Part shown: positions 1 through 6,086 of the stretch, piece by piece | Numbering within the stretch: position 1 is the stretch's first letter | Layout: each line of letters starts with the position of its first letter | From: CAYMLL01 sp964390645 | GTDB lineage: Bacteria > Planctomycetota > UBA8108 | Assembly: GCA_964390645.1 (NCBI GenBank) | Contig: CAYMLL010000118.1 | Location: forward strand, 1 to 20,865 | Direction of reading: 5' to 3' | DNA: 20,865 nt | Position numbers and translations under genes: made by a program | Notes under the pieces: generated by a model | Databases searched by the model: none | The model's input: only the letters and a program-made list of their open reading frames with translations | What the model was told of the DNA's origin: nothing

Positions 1-1194
1 ACAAGCGCCGTCTTCCTCGACTACGACGCCGACGGCAACCTGGACCTCTACGTCGCCCGCTACGTCGATATCGATCCACGGTCGCTGCCCGAGCCATGCC
101 TGGAAAACGGCGCTCGGGTCGCCTGCGGCCCGAGCTTCTTTGATCCCGCTCCGGACGCTCTGTATCGCGGCGACGGCAACGGGGGCTTTCGAGACGTCAG
201 CAAGGAGATGGGGATCACGACCTCGACCGGTGGCTACGGACTCGGCGTGGCCACCGGGGACTTCGACCGGGACGGGCGCGTGGACATTTACGTCGCCAAC
301 GACACCACCGCGAACCACCTCTGGGTACAGCGCGAGGCAGGCTTCGTCGACGAGTCCCTTTTTTGCGGCGCGGCCCTCAGCGAGGAGGGGCAGGGCCAGG
401 CGGGCATGGGCGTGGCCGTCGGCGACGTCAACGCCGACGGGCTACCCGACATCTTCGTCAGCAACTACTCGCAGGAGCGCAACGCGCTCTACCGCGCGAC
501 GGGCGGCGGTATCTACGAAAACCGCTCGTCGACGAGCGGCTTCTCGGAGGAGTCCTACCTCGCACTCGGATGGAGCGCGGCCTTCGGAGACCTCGACAAC
601 GATCGAGATCTCGATCTCATCGTGGCGAACGGTCACGTACACCCCCGCGCCTCACAGGTGCATCCGTCCCTGAGCTACAGGCAAGCATGTCTTGCATACC
701 TCAACGACGGAACCGGCAAGTTCCGCGCGGTGACGAACGAGCTCGGAGACGACTTTCGCATGGCACGATGTCATCGCGGGGCGGCTCTCGGTGACATCGA
801 CTCGGACGGCGACCTCGACGTGCTACTCTCGGTCCAGGACGGACCGCCCGTGCTCCTCCTCAACGAGAGCCCGGGACTCGGGCGAGCGATTCTCGTCGTA
901 CTGGAGGGACGCACGTCAAATCGAGAGGGCATCGGCGCAGAGCTGCGTCTGGAAGTCGACGGGACGACGATGACGCGACACGTATCCCGTGGCGGTGGCT
1001 ATCTGAGCTCCACCGACGTGCGGACACACTTCGGACTCGCCGACGCGAAAGAGGCCCGGGCCCTCGAGGTGCGGTGGCCGGGGGGCCGCAAGCAACGCGT
1101 CGGTCCTCTGGCAGCCGGGCACATCTGGAAAGTCGTCGAGCAGAGCGGTGAGGCCATCCGCATCGGTCGACTGGTCAGCTCTTCTGCGCGGTGA
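1..1194 (+). CDS. VCBS/FG-GAP repeat protein with C-terminal ASPIC/UnbV domain (5' partial)
   Basis: The frame is open from base 1, so the N-terminus lies outside the window; 397 codons are visible. It shows at least five calcium-loop repeats of the FG-GAP/VCBS (integrin beta-propeller) type, such as DYDADGNLDLYVA, DFDRDGRVDIYVAN, DVNADGLPDIFVSN, DLDNDRDLDLIVAN and DIDSDGDLDVLLS. A C-terminal segment from about residue 305 (NREGIGAELRLEV, SRGGGYLSSTDVRTHFGL, VRWPGGRKQ) matches the ASPIC/UnbV domain found at the end of CRTAC1-like proteins. Such proteins are usually exported and surface-associated or extracellular; the signal peptide cannot be seen here. The function of the family is poorly defined. 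The 3' end overlaps the end of the convergent aldolase-like gene by 20 bp. Family assignment is secure; role is not. Confidence 0.9.
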   Translation, partial: TSAVFLDYDADGNLDLYVARYVDIDPRSLPEPCLENGARVACGPSFFDPAPDALYRGDGNGGFRDVSKEMGITTSTGGYGLGVATGDFDRDGRVDIYVANDTTANHLWVQREAGFVDESLFCGAALSEEGQGQAGMGVAVGDVNADGLPDIFVSNYSQERNALYRATGGGIYENRSSTSGFSEESYLALGWSAAFGDLDNDRDLDLIVANGHVHPRASQVHPSLSYRQACLAYLNDGTGKFRAVTNELGDDFRMARCHRGAALGDIDSDGDLDVLLSVQDGPPVLLLNESPGLGRAILVVLEGRTSNREGIGAELRLEVDGTTMTRHVSRGGGYLSSTDVRTHFGLADAKEARALEVRWPGGRKQRVGPLAAGHIWKVVEQSGEAIRIGRLVSSSAR

Positions 1195-2080
1195 CACTCT
1201 TTATCGTGCCGTCCTCGAGAATCCTCTGAAACTCCTCCTCCTTCCGCGACAGCGGTTCCCGGGGGCGACGCGCGTCGCCTCCGTGAAGTCCGATCCTGTC
1301 GAGCGCCAGCTTCAGACCGACGATCCCGAAGCGGGCGGTCACGGCCTGGTTCACCGGCAGCAGCCGATACTGAAGATTGCGCGCTGCCTCGATTTCACCG
1401 CGTTGAACCATGTCGCAGAGCAGCACGCACTCCTGCGGCGCGATGTTGGCGAGAGCGAGAACGCCCCCGTCGGCGCCGAGCACCATTCCCGCCAGAAGGA
1501 GGTTCGCGGTCCCGACGTAGATCTTGAAACCCTCCGGACGATCCTTGAGGCAGGTCGTGAGGAAGACCACGTCCGCAGAGGTGTCCTTCATGCCGACGAT
1601 GTTCGGATGGCCTGCCAGGCGGAGGACGAGGCCAGGCTCGAAGCGCACCGGGCAGAACTTCGGCACGTGGTACAGCAGGATCGGAATCTCGGACGCGTCC
1701 GCCACCGATCGATAATGAAACTCGAGCGCGGACTCGGTCATCGCCGAGCGGTAATACGCAGGCGGCACGACGAGCGCGGCCTCCGCCCCTGCCGCCGCGG
1801 CTCGCCGGGTGAAATCGATCGTTGCCCGCGTGGACTCGCGCCCGGTTCCGACCACGATCGCCTTGTCTTTCGTCCGGGACGCGACGGCGGTCTCGACGAC
1901 TTCTATCGCCTCGTCCTCACTGAGGTAGACGCCCTCTCCGTTCGACCCGAGAACGACGTAGCCCACGAGGCCAGTGCTGTTGAGATAGTCGATGTTCGCC
2001 GCGTAAGCCTTCGCATCGAAGCCCTCCTTGCGAAAGGTCGTGACGAGAGGCGGAAGGATCCCAGAGGCAATGTCTGTCAT
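1175..2080 (-). CDS. DapA/NanA-family aldolase, 4-hydroxy-2-oxoglutarate aldolase-like
   Basis: A 301-residue class I aldolase of the dihydrodipicolinate synthase/N-acetylneuraminate lyase superfamily. Visible landmarks are the carboxylate-binding loop GSNGE (residues 45-49), the catalytic Tyr137 in LLYHVP and the Schiff-base Lys165 in IVGMKD. Segments such as GTGRESTRATIDF, VVPPAYYRSAM, AGHPNIVGMKD and AVTARFGIVGLK resemble mitochondrial HOGA1 more than classical DapA, so cleavage of 4-hydroxy-2-oxoglutarate to pyruvate and glyoxylate is the best guess; a sugar-acid aldolase remains possible. The open frame extends further upstream, but I chose the ATG at 2080 because the family N-terminus begins there and a GGAGAGAG ribosome-binding site lies about 7 nt before it. 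It is the last gene of a three-gene operon, 41 bp after the glycosyltransferase. Confidence 0.88.
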   Translation of the reverse strand: MTDIASGILPPLVTTFRKEGFDAKAYAANIDYLNSTGLVGYVVLGSNGEGVYLSEDEAIEVVETAVASRTKDKAIVVGTGRESTRATIDFTRRAAAAGAEAALVVPPAYYRSAMTESALEFHYRSVADASEIPILLYHVPKFCPVRFEPGLVLRLAGHPNIVGMKDTSADVVFLTTCLKDRPEGFKIYVGTANLLLAGMVLGADGGVLALANIAPQECVLLCDMVQRGEIEAARNLQYRLLPVNQAVTARFGIVGLKLALDRIGLHGGDARRPREPLSRKEEEFQRILEDGTIKSVTAQKS

Positions 2081-2121
2081 CGTCTCTCTCCAGCGGAAGT
2101 CGAAGATCCGAGCGGATGCAT

Positions 2122-3261
2122 CTACTCGTACGGTCTCGAGCTCGCAGCGGCAAGGGGCTCGATCCCGAAGTGCCGGCCGATGCGCAACGCCACCTTCTCT
2201 GCCCCGTCCGTCGGCCACGGCGTCCAGTCGCGGTCGTCCCCGAGCACGGCGCTCAACGCGTCCTCCCAGTCGCCGGCAAAGAAGTCCTCCAGGGATAGTC
2301 CGCGGAAGCGCCCGGCCCCCTCCATGGCGGCGACCAGCACGGTCGACTCCCGGAAGCCCCGACGCTCGATGCCCACCATCGGCGTTCGGTGCACGAGACA
2401 CTCCGAGCAGATACCGTAACCAGGCTTCGTCAGGACGGCGTCCGAGGCCGCAACGAGATCGCAGACATCAACTCCGACGACGATGTCGTCCTCTAGTCGT
2501 ACGGCCCGGGCCCGGGTTTCGATCGGCAGGTCGCCGACCATCACGAAGCGCAAGTTCTCGCAGCCGCTGACGCGGATCGGTGACCACTCGGTGGCGCTCC
2601 AGCCGCCGATGCAGACGAGGACCAGCGGCCGATCGTCATCCGGGGAGATGCCACAAGTCTCCAGGGTCTCGTGCCGCGTCTTCGCGTCCGTCGGACCGAC
2701 GAGCGGAGCCGCCTCAACCGTCGCGAAGGGGCCCGTGCCAGGTCCTAACGGCAGACCGAGAAGGAGATCACCACAACCGTAGTCGGCGCGGACAGTCTCG
2801 ACGAGAGAGGCATCCAGCAGCGGCTCGAGAATCCAGTCCCAGGTGAAATTCGACAGTCCGACGCTGGGGACTCCGACTTGCCGCGCGGCACGAATCGGCA
2901 GCGCCGGGATATCGGCCACGAGCCCTCGACAGCCGCTGCTGCGCAGGAACCGCTCCTCATCCCTCAGACGCGCCGGCCGCTCCGAGTCAAAGCGTCGATA
3001 CGCCTCGATGGTCGCACCCACGTCAACCTCGAAGCAGTTCTTCTGTGCGGTGCCCGGCTCGTAGTCGACCTCGCGCACGTCGACCGCTCGCGACAGGCGT
3101 CGATCGATGAACGACCTTGGTGCGCGCGCGCAGACCGTCGCGTCGACGTCCGGGTAGCGAGTCAGGAAAGCGTCAAGCACACGCAGCGTCCGCGAGAGAT
3201 GACCGAATCCATGCGACGTGAATGCAAAGACGAACCGCTCTCTCTCTGCACGACCCGCCAT
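2122..3261 (-). CDS. MGT-like (GT1-fold) glycosyltransferase
   Basis: A 379-residue protein with two Rossmann-like halves typical of GT-B glycosyltransferases. The N-terminal TSHGFGHLSRTLRVLDAF is the nucleotide-sugar transferase SGHGxGHxxR signature. The C-terminal half has LVLVCIGG, a segment before the acceptor loop, then LTKPGYGICSECL, which corresponds to the donor-binding region. This architecture is like the transferase-like half of plant L-arabinokinases and related bacterial proteins. Donor and acceptor cannot be read from sequence. The frame opens at a TTG (3288), but the ATG at 3261 is preferred: it has an AGGGG tract about 10 nt upstream and directly precedes the conserved fold. 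It lies 45 bp after the phosphofructokinase gene and 41 bp before the aldolase-like gene, so the three are probably cotranscribed. Confidence 0.8.
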   Translation of the reverse strand: MAGRAERERFVFAFTSHGFGHLSRTLRVLDAFLTRYPDVDATVCARAPRSFIDRRLSRAVDVREVDYEPGTAQKNCFEVDVGATIEAYRRFDSERPARLRDEERFLRSSGCRGLVADIPALPIRAARQVGVPSVGLSNFTWDWILEPLLDASLVETVRADYGCGDLLLGLPLGPGTGPFATVEAAPLVGPTDAKTRHETLETCGISPDDDRPLVLVCIGGWSATEWSPIRVSGCENLRFVMVGDLPIETRARAVRLEDDIVVGVDVCDLVAASDAVLTKPGYGICSECLVHRTPMVGIERRGFRESTVLVAAMEGAGRFRGLSLEDFFAGDWEDALSAVLGDDRDWTPWPTDGAEKVALRIGRHFGIEPLAAASSRPYE

Positions 3262-3306
3262 GACGTTGTGGCCCCTGCCCTCTCCCAAAGTCCCGTGGAG
3301 ACGTCT

Positions 3307-4521
3307 TCAGGTACCGCCCGAAACTCGCGCCAACTCGAGCCGGCCGAGCGTGGGAAGGTCGCCGACCAGCGGCGCGGCGTAGTCGATAAACGCCGCGTTC
3401 ACGTCGTTGCCGGATGGCGCGATGTACTCCTGCGGCAGACTGCGCGTATGCTTCGCGACGTTCTTCAGATCGGTGAGGAAGAGCTCGAAACCGTACGCTC
3501 CCGCATCGTCAGTGCGGCGCAGCGCCACCGAGCCGCTCATGTGATCGCCGCTGCTCATCTGGACGACGGCGTAAGCCCCCGCGGCGCGCGCCTCCTGGGC
3601 GTCGATCTCGGATCGAGTCGACGGGAAGCAGCGCTGCATATACCCGAGAGTGTCGGCACGCACCCGGCTCGCCCCCGGAACCTTGCCCAGGACCTCTCCA
3701 GCCAGATAGTCGCCGAGCGCGCCGGTACCTGAAAGCTGCACGTTGCCATGCAGGTCCTTCTCTCCGCTGGTGAACAGCGGTGTGCCGTCCTCTCGAGCGA
3801 TGCCCTCGGAGGCGGCGACGATGCAGCGTCCCCACTTGTCGAGACAGCGATGGACGTCATCGCAGAACCGGTCCTCCTCAAACGGCACCTCCGGAACGTA
3901 AACGAGATGCGGGCCGTCGTCCTCGTCCTGCCGGGCCAGGGCCGCGGCCGCGGTGAGGAACCCGGCGTGACGCCCCATGACGATGTCGATCTTGACGCCA
4001 CGCAGCGCCCGGTTGTCGAGGTTGTCCCCCATCAGCGCGAGGGCGACGAAACGCGCGGCGCTACCGTATCCGGGGCAGTGGTCGGTGACGAGAAGGTCGT
4101 TGTCGATCGTCTTCGGGATATGACAGACGCGGAATTCGTACCCCTCGTCGCGTGCCAGCTCATCGATGATGTGGGCCGTCTCGGCGCTGTCGTTGCCCCC
4201 GATGTAGAAGAAGTAACGTATGTCGTTCTCGCGAAAGACCTGGATCAGGGCCTTGCAGTCGTCGGCAGTGGCCTTCTTGCGCACCGAGCCGAGCGCTGCC
4301 GACGGCGTGCGAGCCACGTTCTCGAGAAGCTCGGGATCCTGCGCCGAGAGGTCGATCAGGTTCCCGTCGAGCAGGCCCTCGAGCCCGTGGACCGCGCCGT
4401 AGACATGCCGGATGGCACGGTGATTCGCCGCCTCGAGAACTGCCCCGACGAGGCTCTCATTGATCACCCGCGTCGGCCCTCCGGACTGACCGATAACGGC
4501 ATTTCCCACGAGGTCTGACAA
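3307..4521 (-). CDS. PPi-dependent-type 6-phosphofructokinase
   Basis: A 404-residue phosphofructokinase, the entry step of glycolysis (fructose 6-phosphate to fructose 1,6-bisphosphate, reversible in PPi enzymes). Motifs in order: GQSGGP (11-16), GGND (108-111), PKTIDND (136-142) with Asp140 as the likely catalytic base, and MGRHAG (182-187). Two residues separating PPi from ATP enzymes both point to PPi: Asp111 in place of the small Gly of ATP enzymes, and Lys137 in PKTIDND where ATP enzymes have Gly in GTIDND. The usual GGDD is GGND here, a mild variant. The start is a TTG at 4521 with GGGAG 8 nt upstream; a GTG four codons later is the alternative. It is the first gene of a three-gene operon. 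A roughly 100-nt leader with a small inverted repeat lies upstream. Confidence 0.92.
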   Translation of the reverse strand: MSDLVGNAVIGQSGGPTRVINESLVGAVLEAANHRAIRHVYGAVHGLEGLLDGNLIDLSAQDPELLENVARTPSAALGSVRKKATADDCKALIQVFRENDIRYFFYIGGNDSAETAHIIDELARDEGYEFRVCHIPKTIDNDLLVTDHCPGYGSAARFVALALMGDNLDNRALRGVKIDIVMGRHAGFLTAAAALARQDEDDGPHLVYVPEVPFEEDRFCDDVHRCLDKWGRCIVAASEGIAREDGTPLFTSGEKDLHGNVQLSGTGALGDYLAGEVLGKVPGASRVRADTLGYMQRCFPSTRSEIDAQEARAAGAYAVVQMSSGDHMSGSVALRRTDDAGAYGFELFLTDLKNVAKHTRSLPQEYIAPSGNDVNAAFIDYAAPLVGDLPTLGRLELARVSGGT

Positions 4522-4594
4522 GGCCCGCTCTCCCAGCTCCGACCGCTCGACTCAGGCCGCGACGGCTCGAAGTCAGGAGGCCCGAGCCGCCCAC

Positions 4595-4612
4595 CGGATC
4601 CGTGAGGATCCG
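4595..4612. repeat. 7-bp perfect inverted repeat in the phosphofructokinase leader
   Basis: CGGATCC-gtga-GGATCCG, perfect arms with a 4-nt spacer, about 75-90 bp before the TTG start of the phosphofructokinase gene on the minus strand. No T-tract follows on either strand, so it is not a standard terminator. A leader hairpin or an operator is possible. Confidence 0.5.
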
Positions 4613-4627
4613 AGACGCAAAGCACGA

Positions 4628-4667
4628 GATTATCGACAAAACGCACAGAGGATAAAGGACAAAACGC
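4628..4667 (-). promoter_or_regulatory. Candidate operon promoter region with two 17-bp direct repeats
   Basis: Two imperfect 17-bp direct repeats (4628-4644 and 4651-4667) share GAT and the 10-mer GACAAAACGC on the + strand, with starts 23 bp apart. The block is AT-richer than its surroundings. Read on the minus strand it contains GATAAT (4629-4634), a plausible -10 element about 100 nt before the phosphofructokinase start. I see no convincing -35 hexamer at standard spacing, so the promoter call is weak. The repeats may be a tandem operator. Confidence 0.35.
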
Positions 4668-4706
4668 CATGGCGGCCCGAGCGCAGCCCGGAGTGGCAAG
4701 AAATCA

Positions 4707-4725
4707 GCCGCTTTCTCAAAGCGGC
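4707..4725. repeat. 8-bp perfect inverted repeat, possible enhancer for the 4917 sigma-54 promoter
   Basis: GCCGCTTT-ctc-AAAGCGGC, perfect 8-bp arms with a 3-nt spacer. Its centre is about 225 bp upstream of the start predicted from the sigma-54 promoter at 4917-4932. Sigma-54 activators bind dyad sites 80-200 bp or more upstream, so an enhancer role is possible. No T-tract follows on either strand. Its sequence differs from the palindrome at 7581-7606. Confidence 0.4.
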
Positions 4726-4916
4726 CAAACTATTCCCGGAGCATCTTAAGTCACTCGAGCTCAGAGGTTTATGGCTGGAGGTAAGCCCGCACCTCGAACC
4801 AGCATGGCCAAAAAACTACCGCTCAGCACCGACGGCCACTTCGCAGGTTCCAGGCGAACTTTCACAAGAGACTCTTTCGCTGCCAGTTAGGAACATTCGA
4901 TGGTTTTCCTCTCAGA

Positions 4917-4932
4917 TGGTACGACCCTTGCA
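4917..4932 (+). promoter_or_regulatory. Sigma-54 (-24/-12) promoter
   Basis: TGGTACG-ACCC-TTGCA matches the sigma-54 consensus TGGCACG-N4-TTGCW at every defined position except one (T for C at the fourth base, a common variant). GG is at 4918-4919 and GC at 4930-4931 with exact spacing, which predicts transcription from about 4943. It lies in a gene-free stretch and points at the structured RNA and terminator that end near 5216. Confidence 0.72.
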
Positions 4933-4942
4933 TTGGCTCTTC

Positions 4943-5216
4943 ACAGCTAAGGTGAAAGTGCCGGGCCACACGGACGTGTGATCCGGTCGAAAGGGTCTGT
5001 CCCCGAAGGTCAGGGTTCGGGGAAGAGGGTGAGACCGTAAGAAACCTGGGTGGGTAGGTCGAGTCTGGAGGACGGGAGCGAACGTCTCTTGGAATCAGGG
5101 TGAGTGAGCGGCCCGAAGAACAGCGGGCCGCAAGAGACTAGATCAAATTACCCATTTCTCCTTTTACTTGCTTCATTTCTTACGGAAGGGCGTCAGACAG
5201 CTGGCGTCCTTTTTTT
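4943..5216 (+). ncRNA. Structured noncoding RNA, about 274 nt, unknown family
   Basis: The start is set by the sigma-54 promoter and the end by an intrinsic terminator. Helices I can see: 4961-4965 with 4982-4986, capped by CACAC-ggac-GTGTG (4967-4980); 4994-4998 with 5032-5036, enclosing a perfect 8-bp hairpin TCCCCGAA/TTCGGGGA (5000-5023); 5084-5091 with 5131-5138 (GTCTCTTG/CAAGAGAC), enclosing CGGCCCG/CGGGCCG (5109-5130). A pyrimidine-rich segment outside these helices, 5139-5183, contains TTTCTCC (5155-5161) and precedes the terminator. No ORF in it looks coding. I looked for RNase P, tmRNA, SRP, 6S, cobalamin-riboswitch and rRNA signatures and did not find them. Nested helices plus a terminator suggest a structured trans-acting RNA. 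Confidence 0.6.
5188..5216 (+). terminator. Intrinsic terminator of the 4943 RNA
   Basis: GGGCGTCAG-acag-CTGGCGTCC forms a 9-bp stem with two G-T pairs and a 4-nt loop. Seven T follow (5210-5216), and two flanking A-T pairs can extend the stem. This is a textbook rho-independent terminator for + strand transcription. Confidence 0.85.
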
Positions 5217-5724
5217 CGTGGGCCAGGCCCCGGAGACAGCGAAGCCAGGCGAGGCGCCAGCAGAACATTCCCCAAAGTTTTTCGGTTGCCGGTCCGCGAG
5301 ACGACCCTTAAGATCAAGCTAGGATTATTACAGTGAGATCGGATCGTGTCGCCCGCGGGGGGGCCGTCGTGCGAAGGACCACCGAGGACCTGAGACCGGA
5401 GGTTTCGCGACCCGACACCGTTGGAGACGAGTTGGCACGTGGTCCTTTTTGACTCGTCTGAATGTGTTCTCCCCCTCGAACACCCCGAGTGATCGAGGAG
5501 CCCGGGAACGAGAGAGATCAAGTCCGGTTCTACCGGCCGAGTGACCCTGACAGGTGGCGAACAGAGTTCGCGGCGCCGGAAAGTTCGCGGCACCGGAAGT
5601 CGAGACGACCATCGCGGCTCTCCGCACTTCAGGTGAGCGCGACGGACGCGAGATCGCCCGAGGGTGATTCTGGCAGGGCGCGGAACGACCCCGAAAACAT
5701 CAGTTTTTTTTCTCCTCGTTTGTG
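5217..5724. other. Gene-free stretch, possibly a third noncoding transcript
   Basis: No reading frame here looks coding. It holds a possible sigma-70 promoter on the + strand, TTGCCG (5286-5291), 17 bp, TAAGAT (5309-5314). It also holds an 8-bp inverted repeat AGACGAGT/ACTCGTCT (5425-5432 and 5452-5459) with a 19-nt loop, and a pair of 17-bp direct repeats at 5566-5599. The stretch ends in the strong terminator at 5725-5755, so a + strand transcript is plausible, but the promoter is only a 4/6 plus 4/6 match. Confidence 0.35.
5566..5599. repeat. Two adjacent 17-bp direct repeats
   Basis: AGTTCGCGGCGCCGGAA (5566-5582) is followed directly by the same 17 bases with one change, G to A (5583-5599). 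The unit length equals that of the unrelated array beyond the assembly gap. Confidence 0.8.
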
Positions 5725-5755
5725 CCCCCTCGTGGTCTTTCACGGGGGGGTTTTT
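5725..5755 (+). terminator. Strong intrinsic terminator without an assigned gene
   Basis: CCCCCTCGTG (5725-5734), loop gtcttt, CACGGGGGGG (5741-5750) give an uninterrupted 10-bp stem (one T-G pair). TTTTT follows at 5751-5755. It terminates + strand transcription, yet no + strand gene lies between it and the terminator at 5188-5216. Confidence 0.75.
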
Positions 5756-5760
5756 CACGG

Positions 5761-5945
5761 GAGTTTTTTTGTCGAACNNNNNNNNNNNNNNNNNNNNNNN
5801 NNNNNNNNNNNNNNNNNNNNNNNNNNNNNNNNNNNNNNNNNNNNNNNNNNNNNNNNNNNNNNNNNNNNNNNNNNNNNGCCGTTTTTCGTCGAACGCCGTT
5901 TTTCGTCGAACGCCGTTTTTCGTCGAACGCCGTTTTTCGTCGAAC
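5761..5945. repeat. 17-bp tandem repeat array interrupted by an assembly gap
   Basis: Four exact copies of GCCGTTTTTCGTCGAAC lie head to tail at 5878-5945. A diverged copy, GAGTTTTTTTGTCGAAC (5761-5777), abuts the other side of the 100-N gap, so the array very probably runs through the gap and its true copy number is unknown. The 17-bp period breaks reading frame, so it is not coding. Each unit carries a T5 tract and the short dyad TTCG-t-CGAA. Confidence 0.85.
5778..5877. other. Assembly gap (100 N) inside a tandem array
   Basis: Exactly 100 N, the conventional placeholder for a gap of unknown size. It is flanked on both sides by 17-bp repeat units. Confidence 0.97.
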
Positions 5946-6086
5946 GCCGGGGCGGAGCACGGGGCCGAACTCCGCGGCCCGCGAGCTCTGACTCGGCCGC
6001 CCCCCGAAACTTCAGCGGCCTCTCGGAAGCTCCCATTCGACGGCCCGAGAGCGGGCTGACGGGCTCCATAACTCAGCGGCGATGAC

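Noticed and set aside
1148..2419. + strand open frame (423 codons) opposite the aldolase-like gene
   Set aside because: Shadow frame; the minus strand has catalytic motifs, this one has none.
5084..5138. tRNA-like fold
   Set aside because: Hairpins are present, but there is no GGTTCRA T-loop and no acceptor/anticodon geometry.
4943..5216. RNase P, SRP, tmRNA, 6S RNA or cobalamin riboswitch
   Set aside because: Phrases such as GGTGAAAGTGCCGGG and GGGTGAGACCGTAAGA vaguely recall RNase P or B12 elements, but the conserved cores (GAGGAAAGTCC, ACAGAACCCGG, GCCAGGAGACC, GGAAGGAAGCAGCC) are missing.
5433..5448. TGGCACG as a third sigma-54 promoter
   Set aside because: The -24 half is perfect, but the bases at -12 read CCTTT rather than TTGC, so the element is incomplete.
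5878..5945. CRISPR array
   Set aside because: Direct tandem units of 17 bp with no spacers and no cas genes.
5462..6085. Open frames across the 17-bp array and N gap
   Set aside because: The 17-bp period shifts frame at each unit and the frames exist only because N is read through; no start with a ribosome-binding site.
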